Source: an uncultured Victivallales bacterium (GTDB lineage: Bacteria > Verrucomicrobiota > Lentisphaeria > Oligosphaerales > JAFGRS01). From it: DNA of 50,592 bases. Each line of letters begins with the position of its first letter. The stretch's first letter is position 1. The notes below the pieces were generated by a model. That model had not been told where the DNA came from. It did not search any database and saw only the letters and a list, made by a program, of their open reading frames with translations. The position numbers and the translations under genes were made by a program. The stretch lies in the NCBI GenBank assembly GCA_903837355.1, contig CAILUI010000428.1:1-50592 (forward strand), written 5' to 3'. Positions 1-7,537 of this stretch are shown one piece after another.

Positions 1-440
1 GCGTTGCTGTGCAGGCCGCCGGGCACGTTGTCATCGTCCATGTCGGTGAAGATGATCGGGTCGGTGGCGGTGCCGTTGGCGATGAGCTTCGCGCCGCGGG
101 TCACGATCAGCGTGCCGGGATCGTTGGTCCCCGGCGTCTCGCTGTCGGCCATGCCGCGGACCACGGTGCCCGGCTGGATGGTCAGCGTGGCGTTGTTGTT
201 CACGTAGATGATGGTGCCGAGGACATAGGTGTTGTCGCTGGTCCAAGTCGTGCTGGCGCTGACGTTGGCGCTGACCGAGACGGTCGCGCCTTGCGCCGCC
301 TGGCCGCCCCACAGGCCCAGGAGCGCGAGGAGCGACGCTCCCACGAGCCGCTCTATGCCTCGCGTCGGCGAAGCGCCCCCGGTTCTACCGCCCCTGGCAG
401 TGCTGGTTCGGTCTATCTGCCGCGTCTTCCGTTGTCCCAT
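1..440 (-). CDS. Secreted right-handed beta-helix-like protein, N-terminal part (runs off the window)
   Basis: The reading frame opens at an ATG (440-438) preceded by a purine-rich AGGAAAGGAAG ribosome site and continues past base 1, so only about 146 residues are visible. An Arg-rich start of some 30 residues is followed by a hydrophobic stretch (LVGASLLALLGLWGG) and an Ala-rich cleavage region, which together look like a signal peptide with a long n-region. The mature start reads TWTSDNTYVLGTIIYVNNN, then LTIQPGTVVRG, then GTLIVTRGAKLIANGT and PIIFTDMDDD. This 'write a label, insert, global constraint' pattern is typical of surface or secreted beta-solenoid proteins of PVC bacteria and Bacteroidetes. 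The product is therefore probably exported and structural or adhesive; no catalytic residues are visible. The family call rests on the repeat style only. Confidence 0.7.
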   Translation of the reverse strand, partial: MGQRKTRQIDRTSTARGGRTGGASPTRGIERLVGASLLALLGLWGGQAAQGATVSVSANVSASTTWTSDNTYVLGTIIYVNNNATLTIQPGTVVRGMADSETPGTNDPGTLIVTRGAKLIANGTATDPIIFTDMDDDNVPGGLHSN

Positions 441-1090
441 CTGCGTCTTCCTTTCCTGTCTGGTCCTGTTGGTGGTCTCGGTCTCGTTTCGGAGCCTGCG
501 TGAGTCTTGGCTGGTCATGTGCGTGTCGGTCCCTCCGTGCGTGGGTTGGCTAACGTCTCGTGGAGTCGAGCTGATTCCCTGCTGTTCCTTTAATAAGGCA
601 TCCGATCAACAGCCCTCGGCTAAGGCATCGTGAGTAACGTGAAAGCTCCGTTCCGATTCGGTTGGCGCCCCAGAACTTCCCGGTCCACACCGGGCCGACC
701 GCGGCGCGCGGGTTGAGGGTTCGGCAGCGGTTGCCAAGGCCCTGGTCCAGGGGTGCACTGGTTACCGATCACGATAGGCTCGGCGCGCTAGGCGACGGTG
801 AAGGAGGGGTCAGGAGGTGTGAGAAGTGCGTTCCGGTTTGATCGTGGCGGCGGGGACCAGCCAATGCGGGGTGACGGAGGGCCAGCGCCGCGCCGCAATA
901 CGGGGGTATCGGCGCTTGAGAGAGTCAGGTGCGAGGCGCCCGCGACCGGGTGCACCTTGGCGCGCCTACGGCCATGGTGAGGCGACAAGGCCACCGGCGA
1001 GCGTCTGACGGTGGTGCCGTCGGCCGCAACTCCGTTGGCGACACGCCCGACGTCAGTGGCGTACCGTCCCGCGCTTCCGAGCTGCGCCGC
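441..1090. other. Intergenic stretch without a supportable gene
   Basis: Between the divergently read neighbour start at 440 and the 3' end of the secreted protein at 1091 I see only short overlapping frames without ribosome sites or recognisable protein sequence. Bases 590-650 are locally A+T-richer and could hold the promoter of the beta-helix gene. No repeat, tRNA or convincing terminator is visible. Confidence 0.5.
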
Positions 1091-3334
1091 TCAGGGCCAG
1101 TTGACTCTCTGCCCGAACGCTTTGCCGTAGAGCGTGGTGATGTCGGCGGCGTGGTTGGACAAGGTCGTGATCTGCAACGCCAACTGCAGAGCCCCGAAGA
1201 GGGGATCGATGGTACCGTCACCCTCGACGTGCAGCAAGGTCGTGCCCCCGGCGCTCCTGCCCCGGATCAGCAGGTCCACCGCGCGGCCGTTTGAGAGGGT
1301 CAGCCGCCCGCTGCCGGTGACCATCGCCCGGTCGTACTGCGCCAGGTCAACACTCAGCCGGAAGCTGCCATCCATGCCGGCCGGCAGCGCCAGGGCACAC
1401 GTGCCGGTGACCGAATCGGTGCCGCCGCTGGCAAGGCCGAGGCTGACGGCGTAAGCTCCTACCAGCCCGCTCGTCTCCCGCGTCAAGGCCAGCTTGGCCG
1501 TGGCCGAGGAAGTGGCATTTATCCCGGACAGACGGATGGCCACGGTGACCACGCCGCCCTGCCCCGAGGCTCTGCCCCGCAGGGTCACCGGCACGCTGAT
1601 TGGGCTGCCGCCCGGCAGGGAACCCGAAACCGTGCCCGTGCCGGTCAGGGCGCCCCGCTCGTCGTGGACCAGGTCCATCTGCAACGTGTAGGCGCCCAGC
1701 GGAGCGTTGTAGTGCCCGGTGAAGTCCCAGAGCTCGCGGCCGGGAGGGTTTGCCGCGTTGCGGAATCCCAGATCGAAGTGACCGCTGGGCTCGACGGGCA
1801 CGATCAGCACGAACTCCGCCGTGACCCGGGCATCGGCCTGGACGTTCGTGAAGCGGCGCGGGTTCGTGGTGACCCCGTCACTCCAGCGCGCAAAGGCGTA
1901 GCCGGGGGCGGCAACGGCCAGGACCGCGGTGCTGTTGCCACCATAGTCCACCGCCTGCGCCGCAGTTCCTGAGAGAGTCCCCCCAGTGCCGGCAGTGAAG
2001 GCAACGGTGTAGGAGGGCACCTTGACCACGACGTCAGCCAACACCTGGCTGCGCTCGGTCGCCGGCGCGCTGCCGAGGCGGTAGTGTGCCTGGGAAGTGA
2101 CTCTGGCCTCGCCAGAGGCCGTCGTCGGGAGCCGGACCCCGAAGTGCAACCGCGTGCCGCTGGGCGGCACGGCAGTGCCGAAGTCCAAACGCACGAGGCC
2201 AGTGTCGTCCGCGGTCCCCGGTATACCATCCGGCCCATACCCCGCCTCGATGAGCGGGGCCGCCGTGCCGGCTGCGTCGTCGCCGTAGTCCCCCTGGAAC
2301 TGCCAGAAGCCAAGGCCGGCGCCGGAACCGACGAGCGGCAGGGCGTACTCGATGGCCAGCGACTGCAGGGCGCCGGTGTGGCGAAGCGTGTAGGACACCT
2401 CGACGACACTCCCGGCCGGCGCCTGCACGCGTGCCGCGAGGGCATCCTGCACCAGGTGAGGAGCAACCGTGAGCAGAACGGTGCTCTGGCTCTCCCGAGC
2501 CCCCAGAGTGGAGGTGTCCCGAACCGTGTAGTCGAACGCCACCACGTCCTCCCAGTCGACCGGCCGCGGGGCAGGCAAGACGTAGGTAAGGCGCGCGTTG
2601 GCCGCATCCAGGGCCGTCGTGCCGTAGGTTGTCGACCCGGGTGCGGGAGTCGCGCCGCCAGGCAGGGCCGGGGAGCCAACGGCAACGACGCTGAGCAGAC
2701 CGCCAGCATCGGGGTCGTCGTCATTCCCAAGCAGCGCGGCGAAAGGCAGACTGGCGAAGCTGTCCGTTTCCAGCATGAAGGCCGCGTCGTAGCGCGGCGA
2801 GGGCAGGAGGTTGCCGTCGCCGTAGGTGACCTGCAGCGTGCGGTCGTGGTCCTGGAAGGTGATGCTGTTCGTCGCCAGCAGGTCGGGCACCAGAACCGCG
2901 CGCGTCTGCCGGTCGACCAACTGCAGGGAGTTGGCGCCGAGGCTGCCCGAATCCAGCCGCCAGGTCAGGGTCACCGTAGTTCCCCTGGCCATGCCCTGCA
3001 GGTGGAGATCCCAGGTCTGGCCCACCCCCAGCGGCCGGAAATCGTGCCAGCACTGACTGGTCAACGGTTCTCCGGTGGCAAAGAACAGCAGGGGCACACC
3101 TTCGCCCGGCGGCGCCGGCGGCGCCGGTACGTCGGTGCTGTCATAGCCCGGCAAAGCACCGGCGCGCTCCCCGAGGAGCAGAACATCGGCGACGGCTCCG
3201 TCGAGTGGGATACCAAGCCCCCCCGAGGCCCCGAAGCGTAGGACAAAGGGCGCGGCGGCAGCCCAGAGGCCCACGCCACTCGCCAACAGCCACCCGAAGG
3301 CAATCCGCCCGACTCTGGAAGCTACTCTACTCAC
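1091..3334 (-). CDS. Large secreted protein with Ig/cadherin-like segments and an InlB-type B-repeat
   Basis: A GTG start at 3334 has GGAG eight bases upstream. The 747-residue product begins with a signal peptide (hydrophobic FGWLLASGVGLWAAAAP). Residues 30-200 are beta-rich with no clear family. Around 200-300 there is a segment resembling bacterial tandem Ig/cadherin modules (AFDYTVRD, VTVAPHLV-like strands). Near residue 450-510 an InlB B-repeat-like unit is visible (GGTLSGTAAQAVDYGGNS, then YAFARWSDG and ADARVTAEFV). The C-terminal 230 residues are two related beta domains of the form GTGTVSG...SVPVTLRGRASG and GSGRLTLSNGRAVDLLIRGR. No catalytic motif, lipobox, membrane anchor or PEP-CTERM sorting tail was found. 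A CTAAC direct repeat at 3531-3546 lies about 200 bp upstream, so it may be a phosphate-starvation exoprotein; that is an inference. Confidence 0.8.
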   Translation of the reverse strand: MSRVASRVGRIAFGWLLASGVGLWAAAAPFVLRFGASGGLGIPLDGAVADVLLLGERAGALPGYDSTDVPAPPAPPGEGVPLLFFATGEPLTSQCWHDFRPLGVGQTWDLHLQGMARGTTVTLTWRLDSGSLGANSLQLVDRQTRAVLVPDLLATNSITFQDHDRTLQVTYGDGNLLPSPRYDAAFMLETDSFASLPFAALLGNDDDPDAGGLLSVVAVGSPALPGGATPAPGSTTYGTTALDAANARLTYVLPAPRPVDWEDVVAFDYTVRDTSTLGARESQSTVLLTVAPHLVQDALAARVQAPAGSVVEVSYTLRHTGALQSLAIEYALPLVGSGAGLGFWQFQGDYGDDAAGTAAPLIEAGYGPDGIPGTADDTGLVRLDFGTAVPPSGTRLHFGVRLPTTASGEARVTSQAHYRLGSAPATERSQVLADVVVKVPSYTVAFTAGTGGTLSGTAAQAVDYGGNSTAVLAVAAPGYAFARWSDGVTTNPRRFTNVQADARVTAEFVLIVPVEPSGHFDLGFRNAANPPGRELWDFTGHYNAPLGAYTLQMDLVHDERGALTGTGTVSGSLPGGSPISVPVTLRGRASGQGGVVTVAIRLSGINATSSATAKLALTRETSGLVGAYAVSLGLASGGTDSVTGTCALALPAGMDGSFRLSVDLAQYDRAMVTGSGRLTLSNGRAVDLLIRGRSAGGTTLLHVEGDGTIDPLFGALQLALQITTLSNHAADITTLYGKAFGQRVNWP

Positions 3335-3530
3335 GCCTGTTACTCCGTCGTGCTGCTCGCCTTGGTAGCCGCGGTGTCGGCCGCTCCGGGGGCTGGTCAG
3401 CTCCCGGACTCCGGCGTCTGCGGCTGGCCAGACCGAGGGGGAGAAAAGCCACCACGCGGGAGTGTTGGGGAGCTCTGTGTCACGACGGAGTACACTACCC
3501 AGAGGTCTCCGGACTTCAATGGAGAGCTGG

Positions 3531-3546
3531 GTTAGTTCTCAGTTAG
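3531..3546 (-). promoter_or_regulatory. Candidate Pho box 1, upstream of the secreted protein gene
   Basis: Read on the minus strand the site is CTAAC-N6-CTAAC, two identical five-base words spaced 11 bp apart start to start. It matches the spacing of direct repeats bound by PhoB/PhoP-type regulators and recurs before four other transcription units here. It lies in the 289 bp gap upstream of the gene starting at 3334. It could also affect the CHAD gene's 3' flank, but orientation fits the secreted protein gene. Confidence 0.5.
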
Positions 3547-3623
3547 CAGCAACATGATACGATGCTAACACAGGGCGTGGCTGGAGGCTGCGTCAGGGGA
3601 CGATGGCGGGCGACGAAAGCCGC

Positions 3624-5210
3624 TCACGGGCTCGCCTCTGCGCCCACGGCCCGGAAGTGGCGGATCGCCTTGCGGGTCCGCTGGCCAAGGAAGCGGTCCA
3701 GGTGCTTGGCCACCGCCTTGCGCGCCTGCTTCTGGCGGGCGAACAGGGCCGCCGCCAGCGCCCCCACGGCCGCGGTTTCAAACACGCTGGCGGCGGCGGC
3801 ACCGCGCCGTTCCAGCAGCGCCAGAACATGCGTTTGCTGCGCGCCCAGGTCGGTGACCTCGCCCAGCGCGCTCTGGAGTTGCCGGCAGCGTGCGGTCAGC
3901 AAGGCGACGGCTTCCGGGTCTAGGAAGCCCCCGAAGATCTCCAAGAGATAGCGCGCCTTCTTGACACCAATGCGCAAGCGATGCAGCTCGCTGTCGGAGG
4001 CGGGGGCGGAGCGCAGGGCGGGGATGGCCTTGAGGACCGCTCGGCATTGCTTCCAGAGGCGTTGGCGCGACGCTTGATCCACCGGTTCGCCGGCGAGGGG
4101 TGTAGACGCATAGCTGTCGGGCGCCGCACAGGCCACGGCCAGACGGTCCATGCGGGCCGCATAGTCCCGCGAGCGCAGCAGACTGAGCACGCGACCGCGC
4201 TCCAACCCGCGTTCACGGCGGGCCTCGGCGGTCACACCGGCCAAGCCTGGCCGCAGTGGTTCGGGGAGCAGGACCGCGCAATCGGGCAGCGTGGCCAGGA
4301 AGACGTCCAGATCCCGCAGGCGGTTCGTCCGCGCCGCAATCAGGGCCAGTTCCTGGCGCAATACCTGCATGTCCTCGACCGGCAGGACGCTCTTCATCAG
4401 GCCGAGAAGCGAGCGGGTGCGGCGCAACAGCACACGGTAGCGGTGCAGGCATTCGACGTCGACGTCGGCGATGATCCCGGCCTCGTAATGGCGCGTCGCC
4501 GCCAGCATGGCCGAGGCCAGGCCGAACACAGCCTGCCGACAAGCGGTCGAGGGCGGGCAGAGGAGCTTTGGGTGGACGGCCGCAGGCGTGGGAATGGCGC
4601 AGAGATGCGGCAGTATGGCAGCTTGAGTCGCGGTCTCGGCGGCCTGCAGGCCTGCTTCCAGCAAGAGGCGGGTAAACGTCTGCTCGTGTTCAGCGAAACC
4701 GCGGCAGGGCGACAGACGAAGCAGGGTCACCACGGGCTCGGGGCTGGACGCCGTCCGCGAGAAGCTCTCCAGGCGCAGGCGAAGTACGACCTTGCCCGCC
4801 ACATTGCGGACCTCGAAGGGCTGGACGAAACGGTGGATACGGACTACGGACAGGAGCGTACTCAGCTCGGCAACGCGCTCGATCTCATGTCTGAGATCAC
4901 TAGCCCCCAGGGCCATGATCGCGGCGGGTGGGTGGCCCTTCCAGGGCTGGACCGCCAAGGCCGACTGGCTGGAACAGCCGCCGGCGCGGCAGAGCAGGAG
5001 GCGACCGGCGTTGTGCAACAGAGCCAGGCCGCTGAAGTGCAGCTCCCAGTCGTAGGTATCGCAGAAGGTGATCCACCCACGCCGGGGTCGCAGAGGCACC
5101 ATGGCGCCGGGCAGGCCAGCGCCGAAGCCATCAGGAAGAGCGTGCTCTCCTGTCGGTAGCAGCCAAACCTTCTCGGTCACGGCTCGTTTCGTAGATATCC
5201 CGTCCGGCAT
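3624..5210 (-). CDS. CHAD domain protein, probable polyphosphate-binding
   Basis: I place the start at the ATG at 5210, which follows GAGAGGA with a seven-base spacer; an upstream in-frame extension to 5330 lacks such a site. The product is 528 residues. The first about 200 residues are not clearly recognisable; they sit where a CYTH triphosphate tunnel domain often precedes CHAD, but I do not see the ExExK signature, so any CYTH domain is degenerate. From about residue 240 there are paired helical repeats with conserved His and basic residues: LHRYRVLLRRTRSLLGLMK near 253 and LHRLRIGVKKARYLLEIF near 408. These are the hallmark of CHAD domains, which bind inorganic polyphosphate. Location beside phoB, phoA and pst genes suggests a role in polyphosphate granules or phosphate storage. 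It is predicted cytoplasmic; no signal peptide follows the chosen start. Confidence 0.85.
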   Translation of the reverse strand: MPDGISTKRAVTEKVWLLPTGEHALPDGFGAGLPGAMVPLRPRRGWITFCDTYDWELHFSGLALLHNAGRLLLCRAGGCSSQSALAVQPWKGHPPAAIMALGASDLRHEIERVAELSTLLSVVRIHRFVQPFEVRNVAGKVVLRLRLESFSRTASSPEPVVTLLRLSPCRGFAEHEQTFTRLLLEAGLQAAETATQAAILPHLCAIPTPAAVHPKLLCPPSTACRQAVFGLASAMLAATRHYEAGIIADVDVECLHRYRVLLRRTRSLLGLMKSVLPVEDMQVLRQELALIAARTNRLRDLDVFLATLPDCAVLLPEPLRPGLAGVTAEARRERGLERGRVLSLLRSRDYAARMDRLAVACAAPDSYASTPLAGEPVDQASRQRLWKQCRAVLKAIPALRSAPASDSELHRLRIGVKKARYLLEIFGGFLDPEAVALLTARCRQLQSALGEVTDLGAQQTHVLALLERRGAAAASVFETAAVGALAAALFARQKQARKAVAKHLDRFLGQRTRKAIRHFRAVGAEASP

Positions 5211-5439
5211 CGGCAGGTCCTCTCTCGAAGAGCCCCTCCGTGTCCGGCCTCGCGACCTACAACGCTGGTCGCTACGGAGTTCAGGCCCCTTGCTCACCTT
5301 GAACCTACAGGCCGAGGGCGCTGCCGTCAACGCGCGCTACCGGCGAGCTGGAAGCGCCGCGGAGGCAGGCCCGCGGTGCTGGCCGCTACGGGCGAGCACA
5401 CTTCGAGCGGCCGAGGCTGCCCGCCGTCGACATGCTTTC

Positions 5440-5455
5440 CTAACATGTTTCTAAC
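5440..5455 (+). promoter_or_regulatory. Candidate Pho box 2, upstream of the CBM48-HPr operon
   Basis: The plus strand reads CTAACATGTTTCTAAC: two CTAAC words 11 bp apart. It lies 150 bp before the CBM48 gene start at 5604 and, like the other boxes, has CTAAC on the coding strand of the downstream gene. It is also 230 bp from the divergently oriented CHAD gene, so control of both is possible. Confidence 0.5.
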
Positions 5456-5603
5456 CGTCCCTGGGCGTGGGCTCGCACTGCCGGAACAGTCACGGCTTAG
5501 CCTAGGTGGTGTCAGAACGCCTGTGGACCACAGCCTGCAGACCCACGGGCGACCGAGAACGACACACCACAGTTCGCATGGCAGGCAGAAGGGACGATCA
5601 TCG

Positions 5604-5990
5604 ATGAAAACGAGCAGAACCACCGAGAGAGCCTCGGCAAAGAAGGGCGGGCCTCGCCCGCGGCGTGCAGCCGCGGCTGCCCCTGAGCTGTCCGGGGTCG
5701 GAGTCGTCACCGCCGAGGGGGCGCCGGGCCATAGGAGCGTCACCTTCCGCTTTCACGCCGCGCCGGACGCCGAGGTGCTCCTGGCCGGCACGTTCAATGG
5801 CTGGGAGCCGTCGGCGTACCCACTCGAACCGGGAACGCCCGAGAGGGAACTCCACCAGGCAACCCTGGTGCTCCCGCCAGGTCGCCACGAGTACAAGTTC
5901 GTCGTCAACGGGGCCTGGCAGGCTGACCCGGACTGCCCGGAGTGCGCCGTCAATGCCTTTGGTTCCCTCAACAGCGTCATTCACGTCTAG
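5604..5990 (+). CDS. Stand-alone CBM48/AMPK-beta-type glycogen-binding protein
   Basis: The ATG at 5604 follows GAAGGGA with a nine-base spacer. The 128-residue product has a basic, Ala-rich N-terminal tail of about 40 residues and a single domain: VTFRFHAAPDAEVLLAGTFN, then GWEPSAYPLEP, LPPGRHEYKFVVNGAW and ADPDCPECAVNAFGSLNSV. The GTFNGW...YKFVV(D/N)G..W...(N)..G..N pattern is diagnostic of the CBM48/AMPK1 glycogen-binding fold. There is no catalytic or kinase-interaction domain, so it may act as an adaptor that tethers something to glycogen. It is the first gene of a likely operon with a small ORF and an HPr-like gene, which hints at regulation of carbon storage. Candidate Pho box 2 lies upstream. 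Confidence 0.85.
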   Translation: MKTSRTTERASAKKGGPRPRRAAAAAPELSGVGVVTAEGAPGHRSVTFRFHAAPDAEVLLAGTFNGWEPSAYPLEPGTPERELHQATLVLPPGRHEYKFVVNGAWQADPDCPECAVNAFGSLNSVIHV

Positions 5991-6029
5991 AACGCCACAG
6001 ATCGGCCCGGCGACACCTGCCCGAGGCCG

Positions 6030-6302
6030 ATGGTCACGCTTCTCATGGGAAAGGCTACGACGGTGTCCATCCTAACACGACGCACGCAACTGATCCGTGG
6101 CTGGCGCCTGACCGAGGACGCGAGCCTCCACGGCCTCGCCATCCGCGACCGGGGTGAATGGGCCGAGTTCATCTCCTACGAGGAAGCGACTCGACGGCTG
6201 ACGCTGGCGGCACTCAAGCGCGCCCAGCCAGCGGCGGCAGAGGACCGCGGGGGACGGGAGGCCGCTGGCGACGGGAGGACCGAACATGCAAGCGTACTCT
6301 GA
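6030..6302 (+). CDS. Small hypothetical protein upstream of the HPr-like gene
   Basis: A 90-residue frame begins 39 bases after the CBM48 stop. The ATG at 6030 has a close GAGG; a second ATG at 6048 is possible. The central part (LTRRTQLIRGWRLTEDASL, then HGLAIRDRGEWAEFISYEEA) looks like coding sequence rather than a shadow frame. The final 17 bases overlap the start of the HPr-like gene, which would allow translational coupling. I do not recognise the family. Its tail is low-complexity and Ala/Arg/Gly-rich. It is supported mainly by position and gene spacing. Confidence 0.5.
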   Translation: MVTLLMGKATTVSILTRRTQLIRGWRLTEDASLHGLAIRDRGEWAEFISYEEATRRLTLAALKRAQPAAAEDRGGREAAGDGRTEHASVL

Positions 6303-6597
6303 AATTGTGGTCGTGCCGAATCCCGAGGGGCTGCACCTCCGCGTGGCCTCGTTGGCGGCGCAGGTTGCCAACCGCTTCGGCGCCGACGTGACCGTCAGCA
6401 TGGGCAAGGTCCGGGTCAGCGCTCGCAGTCCCCTGGAGTTGCTGAGCCTGGGTGCCCGCCGGGGCACGCGGCTGACCGTGACTGGTGAAGGCGCGGACGC
6501 CGGCGCCGCGGTGAGCGCCATCGTGGCCTTCTTCCACACGCTCAGCGGGCCGAACGGCCACCTCCCCAAGGGGCTCGCTGTCGGCAGCGCCGGCTAG
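6286..6597 (+). CDS. HPr-family phosphocarrier protein
   Basis: The ATG at 6286 follows GGGAGGACC. The 103-residue protein is slightly longer than a usual HPr of about 85-90. It keeps the phosphorylatable histidine context NPEGLHLRVASLAAQVANRF (His at residue 17) and the region SARSPLELLSLGARRG that aligns with the regulatory serine loop of HPr, followed by the standard LTVTGEGADAG...AIVAFF end. Family role: it accepts phosphate from enzyme I and passes it to EIIA-type partners or regulators. No EI or EII gene is in the window, so a regulatory role (NPr-like) is plausible. It is last in the CBM48 operon, and a strong hairpin with a T-run follows at 6639-6670. A decayed second copy of its 3' half lies at 13757-13942. 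Confidence 0.88.
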   Translation: MQAYSEIVVVPNPEGLHLRVASLAAQVANRFGADVTVSMGKVRVSARSPLELLSLGARRGTRLTVTGEGADAGAAVSAIVAFFHTLSGPNGHLPKGLAVGSAG

Positions 6598-6638
6598 CCT
6601 GGATTACTCACGAGCGCTGCCGCGTCGCTCGCAGTTCC

Positions 6639-6670
6639 CCCGTGACGCAACGAGTTGCGGCACGGGTTTT
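6639..6670 (+). terminator. Rho-independent terminator after the HPr-like gene
   Basis: CCCGTG-AC-GCAAC, a two-base loop, then GTTGC-GG-CACGGG followed by TTTT. The imperfect 11-pair stem and T-run read in the plus direction, 41 bases after the HPr stop, between convergent HPr and phoB genes. Confidence 0.75.
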
Positions 6671-6785
6671 GACGCGCTTCTCTTGCTCAAGGCTGGCCCT
6701 GAGCACGAGCGCCACAAGGCGCTCACGTCGAAGCCCTTCGGGTGACCCATTCGCCAGCCGCGGCGGGGCTGGTCAATGGGTCAGG

Positions 6786-7484
6786 CTAGCGCTCCTGCAT
6801 GCGGTAGCCGACGCCGCGCACGGTCTCGATGCACTCACCGTACTGTGCCAGCTTGCGGCGCAGGCCGACGATCTGGACATCGACGGCACGCTCGGTCACC
6901 GAGTAGTTATCGCCGCGGACCGCCTCAATGATCTGCGTACGGGTGAAGACCCACCCCGGCCGACGCGCCAGGAAGTGCAGTAGGCGAAACTCCGTCGCGG
7001 TCAGGTCGACGGCGTGTTCACCTAAGTGAACCTGATGCCGCGCTGGGTCCACCACGATATTCTGGTACCGGACCACGGCGCCGTCCGCATCCGCGGGCTC
7101 CCGGGTACGGCGCAGGCAGACCCGAACCCGGGCGACGAGGACGCGCAGACTGAAGGGCTTGCAGATGTAGTCATGGGCGCCAAGCTCCAACCCGGTCACG
7201 ATGTCGGTCTCCTCACCCTTGGCGGTGACCATGATGATCGGAACGCTGGCGGTCTGCGGATCGCTCTTCAGAACGCGGCAGACGTCAAGGCCGTCCATGC
7301 CGGGCAACATGAGGTCGAGAAGCACCAGGTCCGGGGGGGTCTGACGGGCTAGCCGTAAAGCATCTTCGCCGTTGAGCGCGAGCATGACGGAGTAGCCATT
7401 CTTGGTCAGGTTGTAACGCAGCAGTTCAGCGATGTCGTGTTCATCCTCAACGACGAGTATGCGCTTGCCGCTCACGACGTCCAT
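6786..7484 (-). CDS. phoB: Phosphate regulon response regulator PhoB (OmpR family)
   Basis: The ATG at 7484 has AAGGAG eight bases upstream. The 232-residue protein has an N-terminal receiver domain: ILVVEDEHD acidic pocket, LVLLDLMLPGMDGLDV with the phospho-accepting Asp near residue 57, IIMVTAKGEETD (switch Thr) and HDYICKPFS (conserved Lys). The C-terminal winged helix follows (VDLTATEFRLLHFLARRPG ... RAVDVQIVGLRRKL ... ETVRGVGYRM). Length and architecture match PhoB/PhoP. It lies 53 bp downstream of an alkaline phosphatase gene and is probably cotranscribed with it. Its presumed kinase gene phoR is 17 kb away at the end of the pst operon. A broken duplicate of its 3' end is at 13643-13760. 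Confidence 0.92.
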   Translation of the reverse strand: MDVVSGKRILVVEDEHDIAELLRYNLTKNGYSVMLALNGEDALRLARQTPPDLVLLDLMLPGMDGLDVCRVLKSDPQTASVPIIMVTAKGEETDIVTGLELGAHDYICKPFSLRVLVARVRVCLRRTREPADADGAVVRYQNIVVDPARHQVHLGEHAVDLTATEFRLLHFLARRPGWVFTRTQIIEAVRGDNYSVTERAVDVQIVGLRRKLAQYGECIETVRGVGYRMQER

Positions 7485-7537
7485 AGGACAATCTCCTTGC
7501 CGCTTAGTACCAGGTCTTTCGTGCCTGGCTCACGCCA

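Noticed and set aside
2084..3241. 385-codon plus-strand frame opposite the secreted protein gene
   Set aside because: It lies wholly antisense to a gene with signal peptide and ribosome site and has Arg/Gly-rich shadow composition.
7511..7530. CCAGG-N9-CCTGG stem between phoA and phoB as a terminator
   Set aside because: Only five pairs with a long loop and no T-run; read-through into phoB is more likely.
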